DNA from: an uncultured Ruminococcus sp.
GTDB lineage: Bacteria; Bacillota; Clostridia; Oscillospirales; Ruminococcaceae
Length of the DNA: 16,989 nucleotides
Direction: 5' to 3'
NCBI GenBank assembly: GCA_910577575.1
Contig: CAJTOG010000042.1
Location: 1 to 16,989 of the forward strand
Shown: piece after piece, positions 7,913 through 14,421 of the stretch
Layout: each line of letters opens with the position of its first letter
Position numbering within the stretch: position 1 is the stretch's first letter
Notes under the pieces: generated by a model
What the model was told of the DNA's origin: nothing
Seen by the model: only the letters and a program-made list of their open reading frames with translations
Database searches by the model: none
Program-made: the position numbers and the translations under genes

Positions 7913-8602
7913 TTATTTTAAAAATCCAAATGCACTGTTTTTTCTGAGAGAGTATACTTTGGAACCAGCAAAAATTACAGTATCAACCAGTTCTATTCCA
8001 AACGGAGAAAATTTTTCAGAAAACATTTTTGTTATCATAAAATCCTTGCTATTTGGAAAAGGAATACTGTTTGCATGGTTTATTCCAACAGCAATTTTAG
8101 TGCAGTCACTTTCAAGTAGAACCCTTGCGATTTTTCTGAGTTCGGAACTGAAATTGATGACACTTTCTTTTGTAAAACTTATTTTCTTTACAACTTCAAG
8201 ACGCTGATTCATAGCCAATAAAAGACATATATTTGAAGAATTTCCCGAAAAATAATTCTGGAAATATTCACAGAGACTTTCGATTGTATCAATAAAAGAA
8301 AATATTGAAGAAAAGTTATTGTAATCATTGCATATGTCATACAGCAATTTAAAAAACATAACAGTGGATTCTCCGACTCCTTCAATTTTCATAAGTTCTT
8401 CACGGGGAGCACTAAGTATATTATCAATACTTTTGAATTTATTTATAAGGCGGTGTGATATGTCATTTGTATTTTTTACCTGCATCACATAAAAGAGAAT
8501 CATTTCAACAATTTCATGATTGAACAGTGATTCAATTCCATAAGATAAGAATCTTGTTCTTATTCTTTCTCTGTGACCCTGATGCAAAGAACATTTCTTC
8601 AT
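7913..8602 (-). CDS. RadC-like protein with HhH domain and degenerate (MPN-) JAMM site
   Basis: This is a 229-residue RadC-family protein. The N-terminus (HQGHRERIRTRFLSYGIESL, then HEIVEMILFY) and the helix-hairpin-helix KIEGVGESTVMFFKLL (residues 72-87) match the clostridial RadC pattern well. The C-terminal JAB domain is recognisable by position (FGIELVDTVIFAGSKVYSLR), but the metal motif is broken. The first His is I174, the Ser is N184 and the position of the upstream Glu is N124; only H176 and D187 remain. It should therefore not bind the catalytic zinc. It is first in the operon, with a clear promoter and a GGAG ribosome site 8 bases from its ATG, and is followed by the paralogue with the intact site. 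A partner or scaffold role is inferred. Confidence 0.78.
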   Translation of the reverse strand: MKKCSLHQGHRERIRTRFLSYGIESLFNHEIVEMILFYVMQVKNTNDISHRLINKFKSIDNILSAPREELMKIEGVGESTVMFFKLLYDICNDYNNFSSIFSFIDTIESLCEYFQNYFSGNSSNICLLLAMNQRLEVVKKISFTKESVINFSSELRKIARVLLESDCTKIAVGINHANSIPFPNSKDFMITKMFSEKFSPFGIELVDTVIFAGSKVYSLRKNSAFGFLK

Positions 8603-8657
8603 AAATTTTTCTCCATATAGTATTCTGAACAGAAATAGATGTTATAAGCCTATTAAT

Positions 8658-8686
8658 AGTATATCATAATAAAACAAATATTTCAA
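8658..8686 (-). promoter_or_regulatory. Sigma-A type promoter for the radC-like/pyrE operon
   Basis: Read on the minus strand, TTGAAA (8681-8686) and TATACT (8658-8663) are separated by 17 bases. The predicted start is about 50 bases before the first radC-like ATG. Confidence 0.75.
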
Positions 8687-8785
8687 GTCTTAGAGCAGAT
8701 TTTTTTGAATTTTTATAAAATTGAAGTGTTTTATTGAAAATATTATTGTTTTTATATGTTTTTCCGGAAGATTAATATTTCAGTA

Positions 8786-8820
8786 ATAAAAATCAGCTGT
8801 ATATTTAATACAGCTGATTT
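8786..8820 (-). terminator. Terminator of the tRNA-Pro transcript
   Basis: A 13-base stem (8790-8802 with 8808-8820, loop of 5) lies just downstream of the tRNA 3' end on the minus strand and is followed on that strand by TTTTTATT. Confidence 0.85.
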
Positions 8821-8826
8821 CATTTA

Positions 8827-8903
8827 TGGTCGAGGTGACAGGATTCGAACCTGCGGCCCCTACGTCCCGAACGTAGTACTCTACCAAACTGAGCCACACC
8901 TCG
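8827..8903 (-). tRNA. tRNA-Pro (anticodon CGG)
   Basis: The minus strand reads as a full cloverleaf of 77 bases. The acceptor arms are CGAGGTG and CACCTCG, the D-loop contains GGCTCAGTTTGGTAGAG, the anticodon stem CTACG/CGTAG encloses the loop TTCGGGA, and the T-arm has GGTTCGAATCC. The anticodon is CGG, read for proline, and the first pair C-G with discriminator A fits bacterial tRNA-Pro. The CCA end is encoded (8827-8829). It has its own consensus promoter and terminator and stands alone. Confidence 0.96.
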
Positions 8904-8915
8904 ATAACATAAATA

Positions 8916-8944
8916 ATTATACATGAAAAAAACTGATTTGTCAA
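8916..8944 (-). promoter_or_regulatory. Perfect consensus promoter of tRNA-Pro
   Basis: On the minus strand TTGACA (8939-8944) and TATAAT (8916-8921) are 17 bases apart, 12 bases before the mature tRNA 5' end. Confidence 0.92.
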
Positions 8945-8992
8945 GTGTTTGTAATTATTTTTTTTATTTAACTTTAATTTATAAAAAAACTA

Positions 8993-9021
8993 TTGACAAA
9001 CAGTGAATTTTATATTATAAT
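8993..9021 (+). promoter_or_regulatory. Perfect consensus promoter of the symporter gene
   Basis: TTGACA (8993-8998) and TATAAT (9016-9021) are 17 bases apart. The reading frame that could begin with TTG at 8993 would start inside this -35 box, so the true start codon must lie downstream. It is back-to-back with the tRNA promoter. Confidence 0.92.
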
Positions 9022-9032
9022 GTTACAAGTGG

Positions 9033-9050
9033 GCTTTAATTATTTAAAGC
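9033..9050 (+). other. Hairpin at the 5' end of the symporter message
   Basis: GCTTTAA (9033-9039) and TTAAAGC (9044-9050) form a 7-base stem with a TTAT loop, a few bases after the predicted transcription start. There is no T-run. It may protect the 5' end of the message; this role is inferred. Confidence 0.4.
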
Positions 9051-9091
9051 TTTACAGCAGAATAATATATTTTATGAAAGGTCGTGATATT

Positions 9092-10678
9092 ATGGGTTCA
9101 AAAACCGCCGCTCTGATTATACTGATAATTTATGTTGCTGTCATGGTCGGAATTGGTTTTTATACCTCTAAGCGAACAAAATCCACAAATGACTTCATGC
9201 TCGGCGGAAGAAACGTCGGTTCATGGCTGACTGCATTCTCTTATGGAACAACATATTTTTCAGCAGTTGTATTCATTGGATATGCCGGACAATTTGGATG
9301 GAGTTACGGTATTTCTGCAACATGGATAGGAATCGGAAATGCAATAATCGGAAGTCTTATACCGTTTTTTCTTATCGGAAGACGTACCCGTCTTATGACA
9401 AATCATATCGGAGCAAAAACAATGCCTGAATATTTTGAATACCGCTTTGATTCAAAATCATTGAAAACAGCTTCGGCACTCATTGTATTCATTTTCCTTA
9501 TTCCTTATACAGCTTCTGTTTATAATGGATTATCTCGTCTTTTTGGTATGATTTTTGATTTAGGTGAACACGGCGGAATAATTATAATAATCCTTATGGC
9601 TGTTCTTTCGGCAGTTTATGTAACTCTCGGAGGATACAAGGCAACTGCACTCAATGATTTTTTTCAGGGAATTATAATGCTTATAGGTATAGCAAGTGTT
9701 GTCGTTCTTACTGTTCAGAAAAAGAATGGTCTTACAGAGGCAGTTGATGCTCTGAATCTTATTTCCGACAGCAGTACCCCTGAAAATACCCTTGGTTCGT
9801 TATTCGGACCTGACCCGATTAATCTTTTTGGTGTTGTACTTCTTACATCGCTCGGAACATGGGGACTTCCTCAGATGGTGCAGAAATTCTATGCTATCAA
9901 GGATGAACAAGCTATTAAAAAAGGAGCTGTTATTTCAACATTTTTTGCAGTTGTCGTTGCCGGCGGTTCATATTTCATGGGGGGATTTGTCCGTCTTTAC
10001 TGCACGCTTGATTCGGGGGATATAAGCAAATCGTTTATTGAAACGGCAAATGGAAAACCTATTTTTGATACGATGGTTCCTGCATTGATTCAGGAGGCAC
10101 TCCCCAATATGCTTATTGGACTTATAGTAGTTCTTGTTCTCTCTGCTTCGCTTTCCACACTTTCATCACTTGTTCTGACATCAAGTTCAACTCTCACAAA
10201 TGATTTAATAAAACCGAGAGTAAAAAATTTCAATGATAAGAAACAGATGCTTACAATCCGTGTATTTATTGCAGTATTTCTGATAATTTCAGTAATAATC
10301 GCCTGCAATAAAAATGCCTCTATTTCAACACTTATGTCATATTCATGGGGAGCTTTATCCGGAGCTTTTCTCGGTCCTTTTCTCTATGGTCTTTTTCTTA
10401 AAAAGGCATCAAGTGCGTCAGTATGGGCAAGTCTTTGCACTGGTATAGGAATAACTGTTATACATATGATGCTGTTCAGCATGGGAATAAGTGCATTTGA
10501 TGGTATAAAACAGGCTGTGATAAATTTGAATTGTCCGCTCAACCTGCTTTCTCCGATTAATGCAGGTGCATTTGCAATGATAATCTCACTTATTATAGTA
10601 CCTGTTGTAAGCAGTTTCACAAAATCTCCTGATGAAAAAATTGTTGAAAATGCATTCAGCAGTCTCAATACAAAATAA
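9092..10678 (+). CDS. Sodium:solute symporter (SSS family, PutP-like)
   Basis: This is a 528-residue membrane transporter with about 13 hydrophobic segments, the normal size and topology for the SSS family. Typical stretches are SKRTKSTNDFMLGGRNVGSW after the first helix, SYGTTYFSAVVFIGYAG, TLGGYKATALNDFFQG in the middle, LGTWGLPQMVQKFYAIKDE, and SYSWGALSGAFLGPFLYGLF near the end. The family uses the sodium gradient to import small solutes such as proline, pantothenate, sugars or acetate; the substrate is not decided by the sequence. I chose ATG 9092 because AAAGG (9077-9081) lies 10 bases upstream and the protein then begins MGSKTAALIILIIYVAV, the first helix. ATG 9074 is possible; starts further upstream run into the promoter. 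It is a single-gene unit with its own promoter and terminator. Confidence 0.9.
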   Translation: MGSKTAALIILIIYVAVMVGIGFYTSKRTKSTNDFMLGGRNVGSWLTAFSYGTTYFSAVVFIGYAGQFGWSYGISATWIGIGNAIIGSLIPFFLIGRRTRLMTNHIGAKTMPEYFEYRFDSKSLKTASALIVFIFLIPYTASVYNGLSRLFGMIFDLGEHGGIIIIILMAVLSAVYVTLGGYKATALNDFFQGIIMLIGIASVVVLTVQKKNGLTEAVDALNLISDSSTPENTLGSLFGPDPINLFGVVLLTSLGTWGLPQMVQKFYAIKDEQAIKKGAVISTFFAVVVAGGSYFMGGFVRLYCTLDSGDISKSFIETANGKPIFDTMVPALIQEALPNMLIGLIVVLVLSASLSTLSSLVLTSSSTLTNDLIKPRVKNFNDKKQMLTIRVFIAVFLIISVIIACNKNASISTLMSYSWGALSGAFLGPFLYGLFLKKASSASVWASLCTGIGITVIHMMLFSMGISAFDGIKQAVINLNCPLNLLSPINAGAFAMIISLIIVPVVSSFTKSPDEKIVENAFSSLNTK

Positions 10679-10682
10679 CAGG

Positions 10683-10713
10683 AAAACCGGCTGAAAAATA
10701 CAGCCGGTTTTTT
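10683..10713 (+). terminator. Rho-independent terminator of the symporter gene
   Basis: AAAACCGGCTG and CAGCCGGTTTT form an 11-base stem with a 7-base loop that ends in six T. It starts 4 bases after the stop codon. Confidence 0.93.
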
Positions 10714-10722
10714 ATTTTATGC

Positions 10723-10751
10723 TTGACCTATGTAATGAAATGAGATATAAT
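10723..10751 (+). promoter_or_regulatory. Promoter of the transglutaminase-like lipoprotein gene
   Basis: TTGACC (10723-10728) and TATAAT (10746-10751) are 17 bases apart. The start of transcription would be near 10758, which is the first base of the GAGGTG ribosome site, so the leader is only about 12 bases. Confidence 0.85.
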
Positions 10752-10769
10752 TATATTGAGGTGAAGTAA

Positions 10770-11870
10770 TTGAAAATATTTAAAAAATTAATGATATTAT
10801 ATACAATGTGTATGCTGACAGGCTGCAATTCGTCACTGAATGAAATAGGTTTTAGCAAGGCTTCGGCAGAAAATAATGAGGATGAATCTGAAGTTTCCTA
10901 TGATGATGTATACAATGGCATTGTTGAATCACTGAAAAATATGAATATGATTTCAGAACACAGAGGTTTGGTTGATAGGTATGATGTCGGTATAGCAATT
11001 GAAAAAATAAGGCAGACCCATCCTGAATTTTTCTGGATTGACGGATATACCACTACAAAATCATTTGGAAAAACAGAAATTGAAATTAATCCTATAAATG
11101 ATTATTCATCTGATATGCTTTCAGTAATGCTTGATGAACTTGTATCAGCGGCGGATAGACTTATAAGTGAAATTCCGGCAGGGGCTGATGATTTTGAAAA
11201 GATTGTTTTTGTCCATGACTATATAATAAATCATACAACATATGATACAGCAGGAGCAGAATTGATTGAGAATGACTTATATCATCAAACAGAAGAAAAA
11301 GGTATGTTCGGTACGGCTTATGGATGTCTTGTTGAGGGAAAAGCAGTGTGTGCCGGATATGCAGAGGCTTTTCAGTATATTATGAACAGACTTGGAATTG
11401 AATGCGGAATGTGTCATGGAAGTGTTTCAGACGGTCAGCATGTCTGGAATTATGTCAAATTGAATAACAAATATTACTGGATTGATGTTACATGGGACGA
11501 CCCTGCTCCTGATGAGGGTAATGAAGAAATTCTGCGTCATAATTACTGTCTGATTGATGATGATAGACTGTTGAAATCACATCTTATAGATTATAATTGT
11601 CTTTTTATTCCGGAGTGTTATTCAATGGAAGAAAATTATTTTGTAAAGAATAATGCTTATCTTACATACTATAGTGATGATGGGATTGCTGAAATACTAA
11701 ATAATTATTCAGATTCAAGAGATGTTGAAATTATGTTTTCTGATGATGATTCGTATTCAGAAGCTGTAGAAAATCTTTTTGAGAACGGTGAGATATGGAA
11801 GTTTGTTGACAGCGGAGAAGTCACTTATGCAGGAGATGATTCTATGTATATATTAAGGATAATATATTAA
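10770..11870 (+). CDS. Transglutaminase-like (transglut_core) lipoprotein
   Basis: This is a 366-residue exported protein. The N-terminus is a lipoprotein signal: basic MKIFKK, a hydrophobic stretch and the lipobox LTGC, with C19 as the lipidated residue. An acidic, low-complexity linker follows (about 32-47). The transglutaminase/cysteine-protease fold is shown by the catalytic triad: C194 in GKAVCAGYAEAF, H224 in DGQHVWNYVKL and D239 in YYWIDVTWDDP. The region VHDYIINHTTYD (148-159) before it is also typical. Members are anchored outside the membrane and may crosslink or cleave proteins or peptides; the true substrate is unknown. The start is TTG at 10770 with GAGGTG 6 bases upstream. The C-terminal 100 residues are acidic and I do not recognise them. 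It is a single gene with its own promoter; only a weak AT hairpin (11870-11893) follows. Confidence 0.85.
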   Translation: MKIFKKLMILYTMCMLTGCNSSLNEIGFSKASAENNEDESEVSYDDVYNGIVESLKNMNMISEHRGLVDRYDVGIAIEKIRQTHPEFFWIDGYTTTKSFGKTEIEINPINDYSSDMLSVMLDELVSAADRLISEIPAGADDFEKIVFVHDYIINHTTYDTAGAELIENDLYHQTEEKGMFGTAYGCLVEGKAVCAGYAEAFQYIMNRLGIECGMCHGSVSDGQHVWNYVKLNNKYYWIDVTWDDPAPDEGNEEILRHNYCLIDDDRLLKSHLIDYNCLFIPECYSMEENYFVKNNAYLTYYSDDGIAEILNNYSDSRDVEIMFSDDDSYSEAVENLFENGEIWKFVDSGEVTYAGDDSMYILRIIY

Positions 11871-12279
11871 ATAAAAAACTTTGTTTTTTTATTACTTATC
11901 CTTTCTTCGTTATTGGCGAGTTGACTAAGCGTGAAAATAGACTTACGGAAATCATGACGTTGTTTTCTTGTTGCATCAATCCCACATAAAGTGTTGAGTA
12001 ATTTCGTGGCGTTATTGCGATGTTCAGAAAAACAATTATAACGGAGACAAATAATATGAATAGCCAGACACTTGGGACTTTTATCGTATCAATAAGTTTA
12101 TTGCCCATCTTTGCAGTGGATAAGCTATAATCAGCATAAAACCACAACTGATAGCTCCGAAAGCACGCTGGTTTTTCATAGGCAAATAGCATAATAGGAT
12201 AATCAAGCATAGTGCTGAAAAATTCATGTGAATTTATATTATCTCTCTTTTCTTTTTTGACCTGTACAGATTTTTTCAA
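11867..12279 (-). pseudogene. Remnant of a GHKL-type sensor histidine kinase
   Basis: No single frame makes a sensible protein, but reading across frames on the minus strand gives one. MLDYPIMLFAYEKP is followed by a shift to RAFGAISCGFMLIIAYPLQ RWAINLL (a membrane helix, about 12070-12165). A shift back gives KVPSVWLFILFVSVIIVFLN (a second helix). A third frame then reads DATRKQRHDFRKSIFTLSQL ANNEER. The RHDFR core (11945-11959) with its histidine is the phospho-acceptor motif of AgrC/GHKL-type sensor kinases. The ATP-binding domain is absent: the frame runs into a stop at 11867, overlapping the end of the lipoprotein gene. The TTG at 12279 has no ribosome site. I therefore call it a broken, truncated sensor kinase. 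The family call rests on the short RHDFR region and two helices, so certainty is moderate. Confidence 0.55.
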
Positions 12280-12623
12280 AACTATACTGATATTTTTTGA
12301 TTTTAGAACTGTCCCGTATTTTTACAGGCAGTGTTGGTTTCATAAATTCAGAAAGAGTCTGGCGTGATTTATATACATTTTCGTGGCATGACAAGTAAAC
12401 GCATCAGGCATATATTCTATGCTGAAGGTAAGAAATATCAATATGAAGTGACTGTTGGATAATAATATAGTTCACAGTTATTCAAATAGCAATTATTATG
12501 TTTTTTTCTTGTCAGGAATATAAGTCATTTATATTTCAGAGGGTAAACTTAAGTATTTTCAAATTGATATGGAAACTTCATATGATTTTTTTGTTGCATT
12601 CGATATCAAGCACAATCCTAAAG
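12280..12623. other. Degraded intergenic stretch, no gene recognised
   Basis: No reading frame here has a ribosome site plus a coherent protein. A short plus-strand peptide, FRGMTSKRIRHIFYAEGKKY followed by QYEVTVG and stops at about 12385-12463, looks like possible gene debris but I do not recognise the family. AT-rich sequence with stops in all frames surrounds it. Confidence 0.4.
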
Positions 12624-12737
12624 GGAACAGGATTCTTATGTGAGGTGCCTTACGGTGAATATATTGTCCGTGAAATTAAAGCTCCCGACGGATATATTCT
12701 TAGTGACAAAAAATATCCGGTTACAATTATTGAGAAA
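12624..12737 (+). pseudogene. Fragment of a CnaB/SpaA-type surface protein domain
   Basis: About 38 residues read GTGFLCEVPYGEYIVREIKA PDGYILSDKKYPVTIIEK. The run VPYGEYIVREIKAPDGY is the hallmark of CnaB/SpaA (prealbumin-like, isopeptide-forming) repeats in LPXTG-type surface proteins of Gram-positives. The frame before it (IFQRVNLSIFKLIWKLHMI) does not look like such a protein, and after it the frame becomes AT-rich nonsense with a stop at 12819-12821. There is no signal peptide, no sorting signal and no ribosome site. It is a piece of a once larger surface protein, possibly cargo of the nearby mobile element remnant. Confidence 0.6.
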
Positions 12738-12867
12738 TTCGTTATTTTGGTATATAATATAAATATATTAATATTTCAGGTTATAAAAAGCCTTAGTATA
12801 ATTGTATCACAAGGCACCTGAAAAGTAAATAGAAAAGTGTAAAAAAATAACCTGCTTTAATGAGTAG

Positions 12868-13141
12868 TCAGAAAGTAATGTGAACGTGAGATTTGTCGGT
12901 GTGGACGGCAAGAAAATACTGATACTCATTTTTAAGAAAACGCTCGCACAATTCTCTGCTGACTTCAAGAGCCTGTTCCTCTTGCTCTGATTTTGTCAAA
13001 ATCCCTGCTTGCCTGATAAGGAGCGGTACTGCAATCGGATGTGATAATAAGCCTGCCGTTGTCGGTCTTTTCGGGGTTGACGATGTATGTTAGTGCTTTA
13101 ACCTCAGTAGCTGTGATTGGAAATATCTTAGTGGCTGCCAA
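12868..13141 (-). pseudogene. Truncated relaxase (MobA/VirD2-like) of a mobilisable element
   Basis: On the minus strand the N-terminus reads from TTG 13141, inside the end of mobC as is usual for this gene pair: AATKIFPITATEVKALTYIV NPEKTDNGRLIITSDCSTA, then YQASRDFDKIRA. Near 12975-12995 the sense continues in another frame: EEQALEVSRELCERFLKNEY then QYFLAVHTDKSHVHITF and a stop at 12868-12870. HTDKSHVH is the metal-binding histidine motif III of relaxases, which nick and lead the DNA strand in conjugative transfer. The segment between the two parts, and everything after motif III, are missing, so it cannot be active. The normal gene would be several hundred residues longer. Confidence 0.8.
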
Positions 13142-13462
13142 ATTTGATTGATACTCTCCTTGATCTCTGCAATATTCTCATCGTAGATTTTACCTGTACT
13201 GTTTACCCTCACGGGTATCTGATTTACATTGTTCGCAATGGTAGTCATAAGGCGGTGGATTTCTTTTAATTCACTTTCGCTGAATTGAACGATATGTCCA
13301 CTTAAAAATCATTGCTCGGATAAACTCACTTCTCGACTTCAAACCGCTGTTGCGGAACTTACGCTCAATGGCTTCGTATTCCTCCTGAGTCAATCGTATC
13401 TGCATATAGCGATTGTGGGTATCTCTTTGCTTTTTCTCTGTTATTTTTCTCACTTCTTTCAT
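13090..13462 (-). pseudogene. mobC: MobC mobilisation protein, frameshifted
   Basis: From ATG 13462 on the minus strand the protein begins MKEVRKITEKKQRDTHNRYM, followed by QIRLTQEEYEAIERKFRNSG and SRSEFIRAMIFK, a ribbon-helix-helix start typical of MobC accessory proteins that help a relaxase at oriT. An extra base near 13300 throws the frame into a stop at 13271. In the next frame the rest of MobC is intact: HIVQFSESELKEIHRLMTTI then ANNVNQIPVRVNSTG and IAEIKESINQIWQPL, ending at 13090. It overlaps the relaxase start, as in active clostridial elements. One indel is enough to break it, so the decay may be fairly recent compared with the relaxase, which has also lost DNA. Confidence 0.82.
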
Positions 13463-13560
13463 CGGGGTCTTAGGGGCAGCAGCCCTCTGACAAGTAATCT
13501 GCATTGAAGCATTCAGTTTTCCGAAACTGTAATGTGGAGATGTCGTGCTTGCTGGGTTAG

Positions 13561-13658
13561 ATTTACCCCTGTCGGGGTAAATTCTATTTGAGCCTTCGGC
13601 TCTTCCGATTTTGCACCTTTCATAGGAGCAAAATCGTTTCGGGATTGCGTGATGCAAT
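13561..13658. other. Candidate oriT: cluster of inverted repeats upstream of mobC
   Basis: Four short hairpins lie within about 100 bases on the upstream side of mobC: ATTTACCCC/GGGGTAAAT (13561-13582), GAGCC/GGCTC (13590-13602), CGATTTTGC/GCAAAATCG (13606-13636) and ATTGC/GCAAT (13644-13658). None has a T-run, so they are not ordinary terminators. Inverted-repeat clusters next to mobC-relaxase genes are the usual layout of an origin of transfer. The nic site is not identified. Confidence 0.45.
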
Positions 13659-13782
13659 GTCTCCTCACTTATCAAGTACAAAAAATTGAAATTCGGGTAC
13701 AAAAATTGCAAATATTCATAGAAAATTTACAATTAGAATCTGTATAGACAGAAACAATTATTTAAAATCTGAGGTAATGTAT

Positions 13783-14421
13783 ATGTTGTTATCATTTACA
13801 ATCATTTTTCTTGTTGGACTTTCGGCTACAGCAGTCTTTGAGAAAATTGAATTGCCTCGTATCATCGGTATGCTCGGTGTAGGTATTATCGTAAGTTTGT
13901 ATATACTTGGTCTAATCGATTCGTCCATACTTGGAATATCCTCTGAGCTTCGGCAAATCGCCCTTATCAGAACTGGTCTTTCACTCAACCTATCTGACCT
14001 AAAAAAGTTGACAGACCTGCCGTGCTGATGTTATTCATGTCCACCTGTTGTGAGAGGAGCGGGTATGTGATATTCGCTTCAATACTGCTTGGCGTGAATT
14101 GTATTGAAACAGCGGTCATGGGCGCGGTATCGCCTGCGGTTGTCGTGCCGAGAATGGTCAGACTGATAGAAGAAAAAAACGGTACGCAAAAAAGCATACC
14201 GCAAATGATTCTTGCAGGAGCATCCTGCGATGATATTTTCGTGATCGTCTGTTCTCGACTTTCGTAACAATGACTCAGGGCGGCTCAGTAAGTTTAGTTT
14301 ATTTTCTGAATATCCCTATGTCAATCGTACTTAGTATACTGCTTAGCTTGTTGGCTGGCTTTGCTGTGTGTCTTATCTTTGAGAAGTTCTATCGGCATAA
14401 TTTCATGATTTATTACAAATA
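13783..14421 (+). pseudogene. Broken cation:proton antiporter (CPA/NhaP-Kef type)
   Basis: The start is normal: a GAGG ribosome site (13771-13774) 8 bases before ATG 13783, then membrane helices MLLSFTIIFLVGLSATAVFE and LPRIIGMLGVGIIVSLYILG, and SELRQIALIRTGLSLNLSDL. The frame breaks near 14010. A second frame carries on with ERSGYVIFASILLGVNCIET, AVMGAVSPAVVVPRMVRLIE and GASCDDIFVIV. After another break near 14250 a third frame reads STFVTMTQGGSVSLVYFLNI, IPMSIVLSILLSLLAGFAV and FEKFYRHNFMIYYK with a stop at 14419-14421. These are consecutive parts of one antiporter, about half its usual length, with two or more frameshifts and apparent small deletions (for example where related proteins have a longer ALI-RTG and AVMGAV-SPAV). 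It cannot make an active transporter. Confidence 0.82.

Noticed and set aside
9033..9050. Symporter leader hairpin as a riboswitch or attenuator
   Set aside because: It is a single 7-base AT-rich stem with no T-run and no second fold, and the leader is only about 60 bases, too short for known riboswitch classes.
11870..11893. Weak AT stem after the transglutaminase-like gene as a terminator
   Set aside because: The stem has a single G-C pair, so I did not list it as a supported terminator, though the T-run may cause some stopping.
11896..12279. A 127-residue minus-strand reading frame as a genuine small membrane protein
   Set aside because: It starts with TTG without a ribosome site, and neighbouring frames carry better-conserved pieces (a helix and RHDFR), so it is part of a frameshifted kinase remnant.
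12498..12821. A 107-residue plus-strand reading frame as a gene
   Set aside because: Only the middle 38 residues look like protein (CnaB); the rest is AT-rich nonsense with no ribosome site.
13463..13711. Upstream extension of the MobC reading frame to 13711
   Set aside because: This part covers the hairpin cluster that looks like oriT and has no protein-like composition; MobC similarity begins at ATG 13462.
13985..14270. Minus-strand reading frames opposite the antiporter
   Set aside because: They are antisense shadows of the conserved antiporter sequence and have no features of their own.
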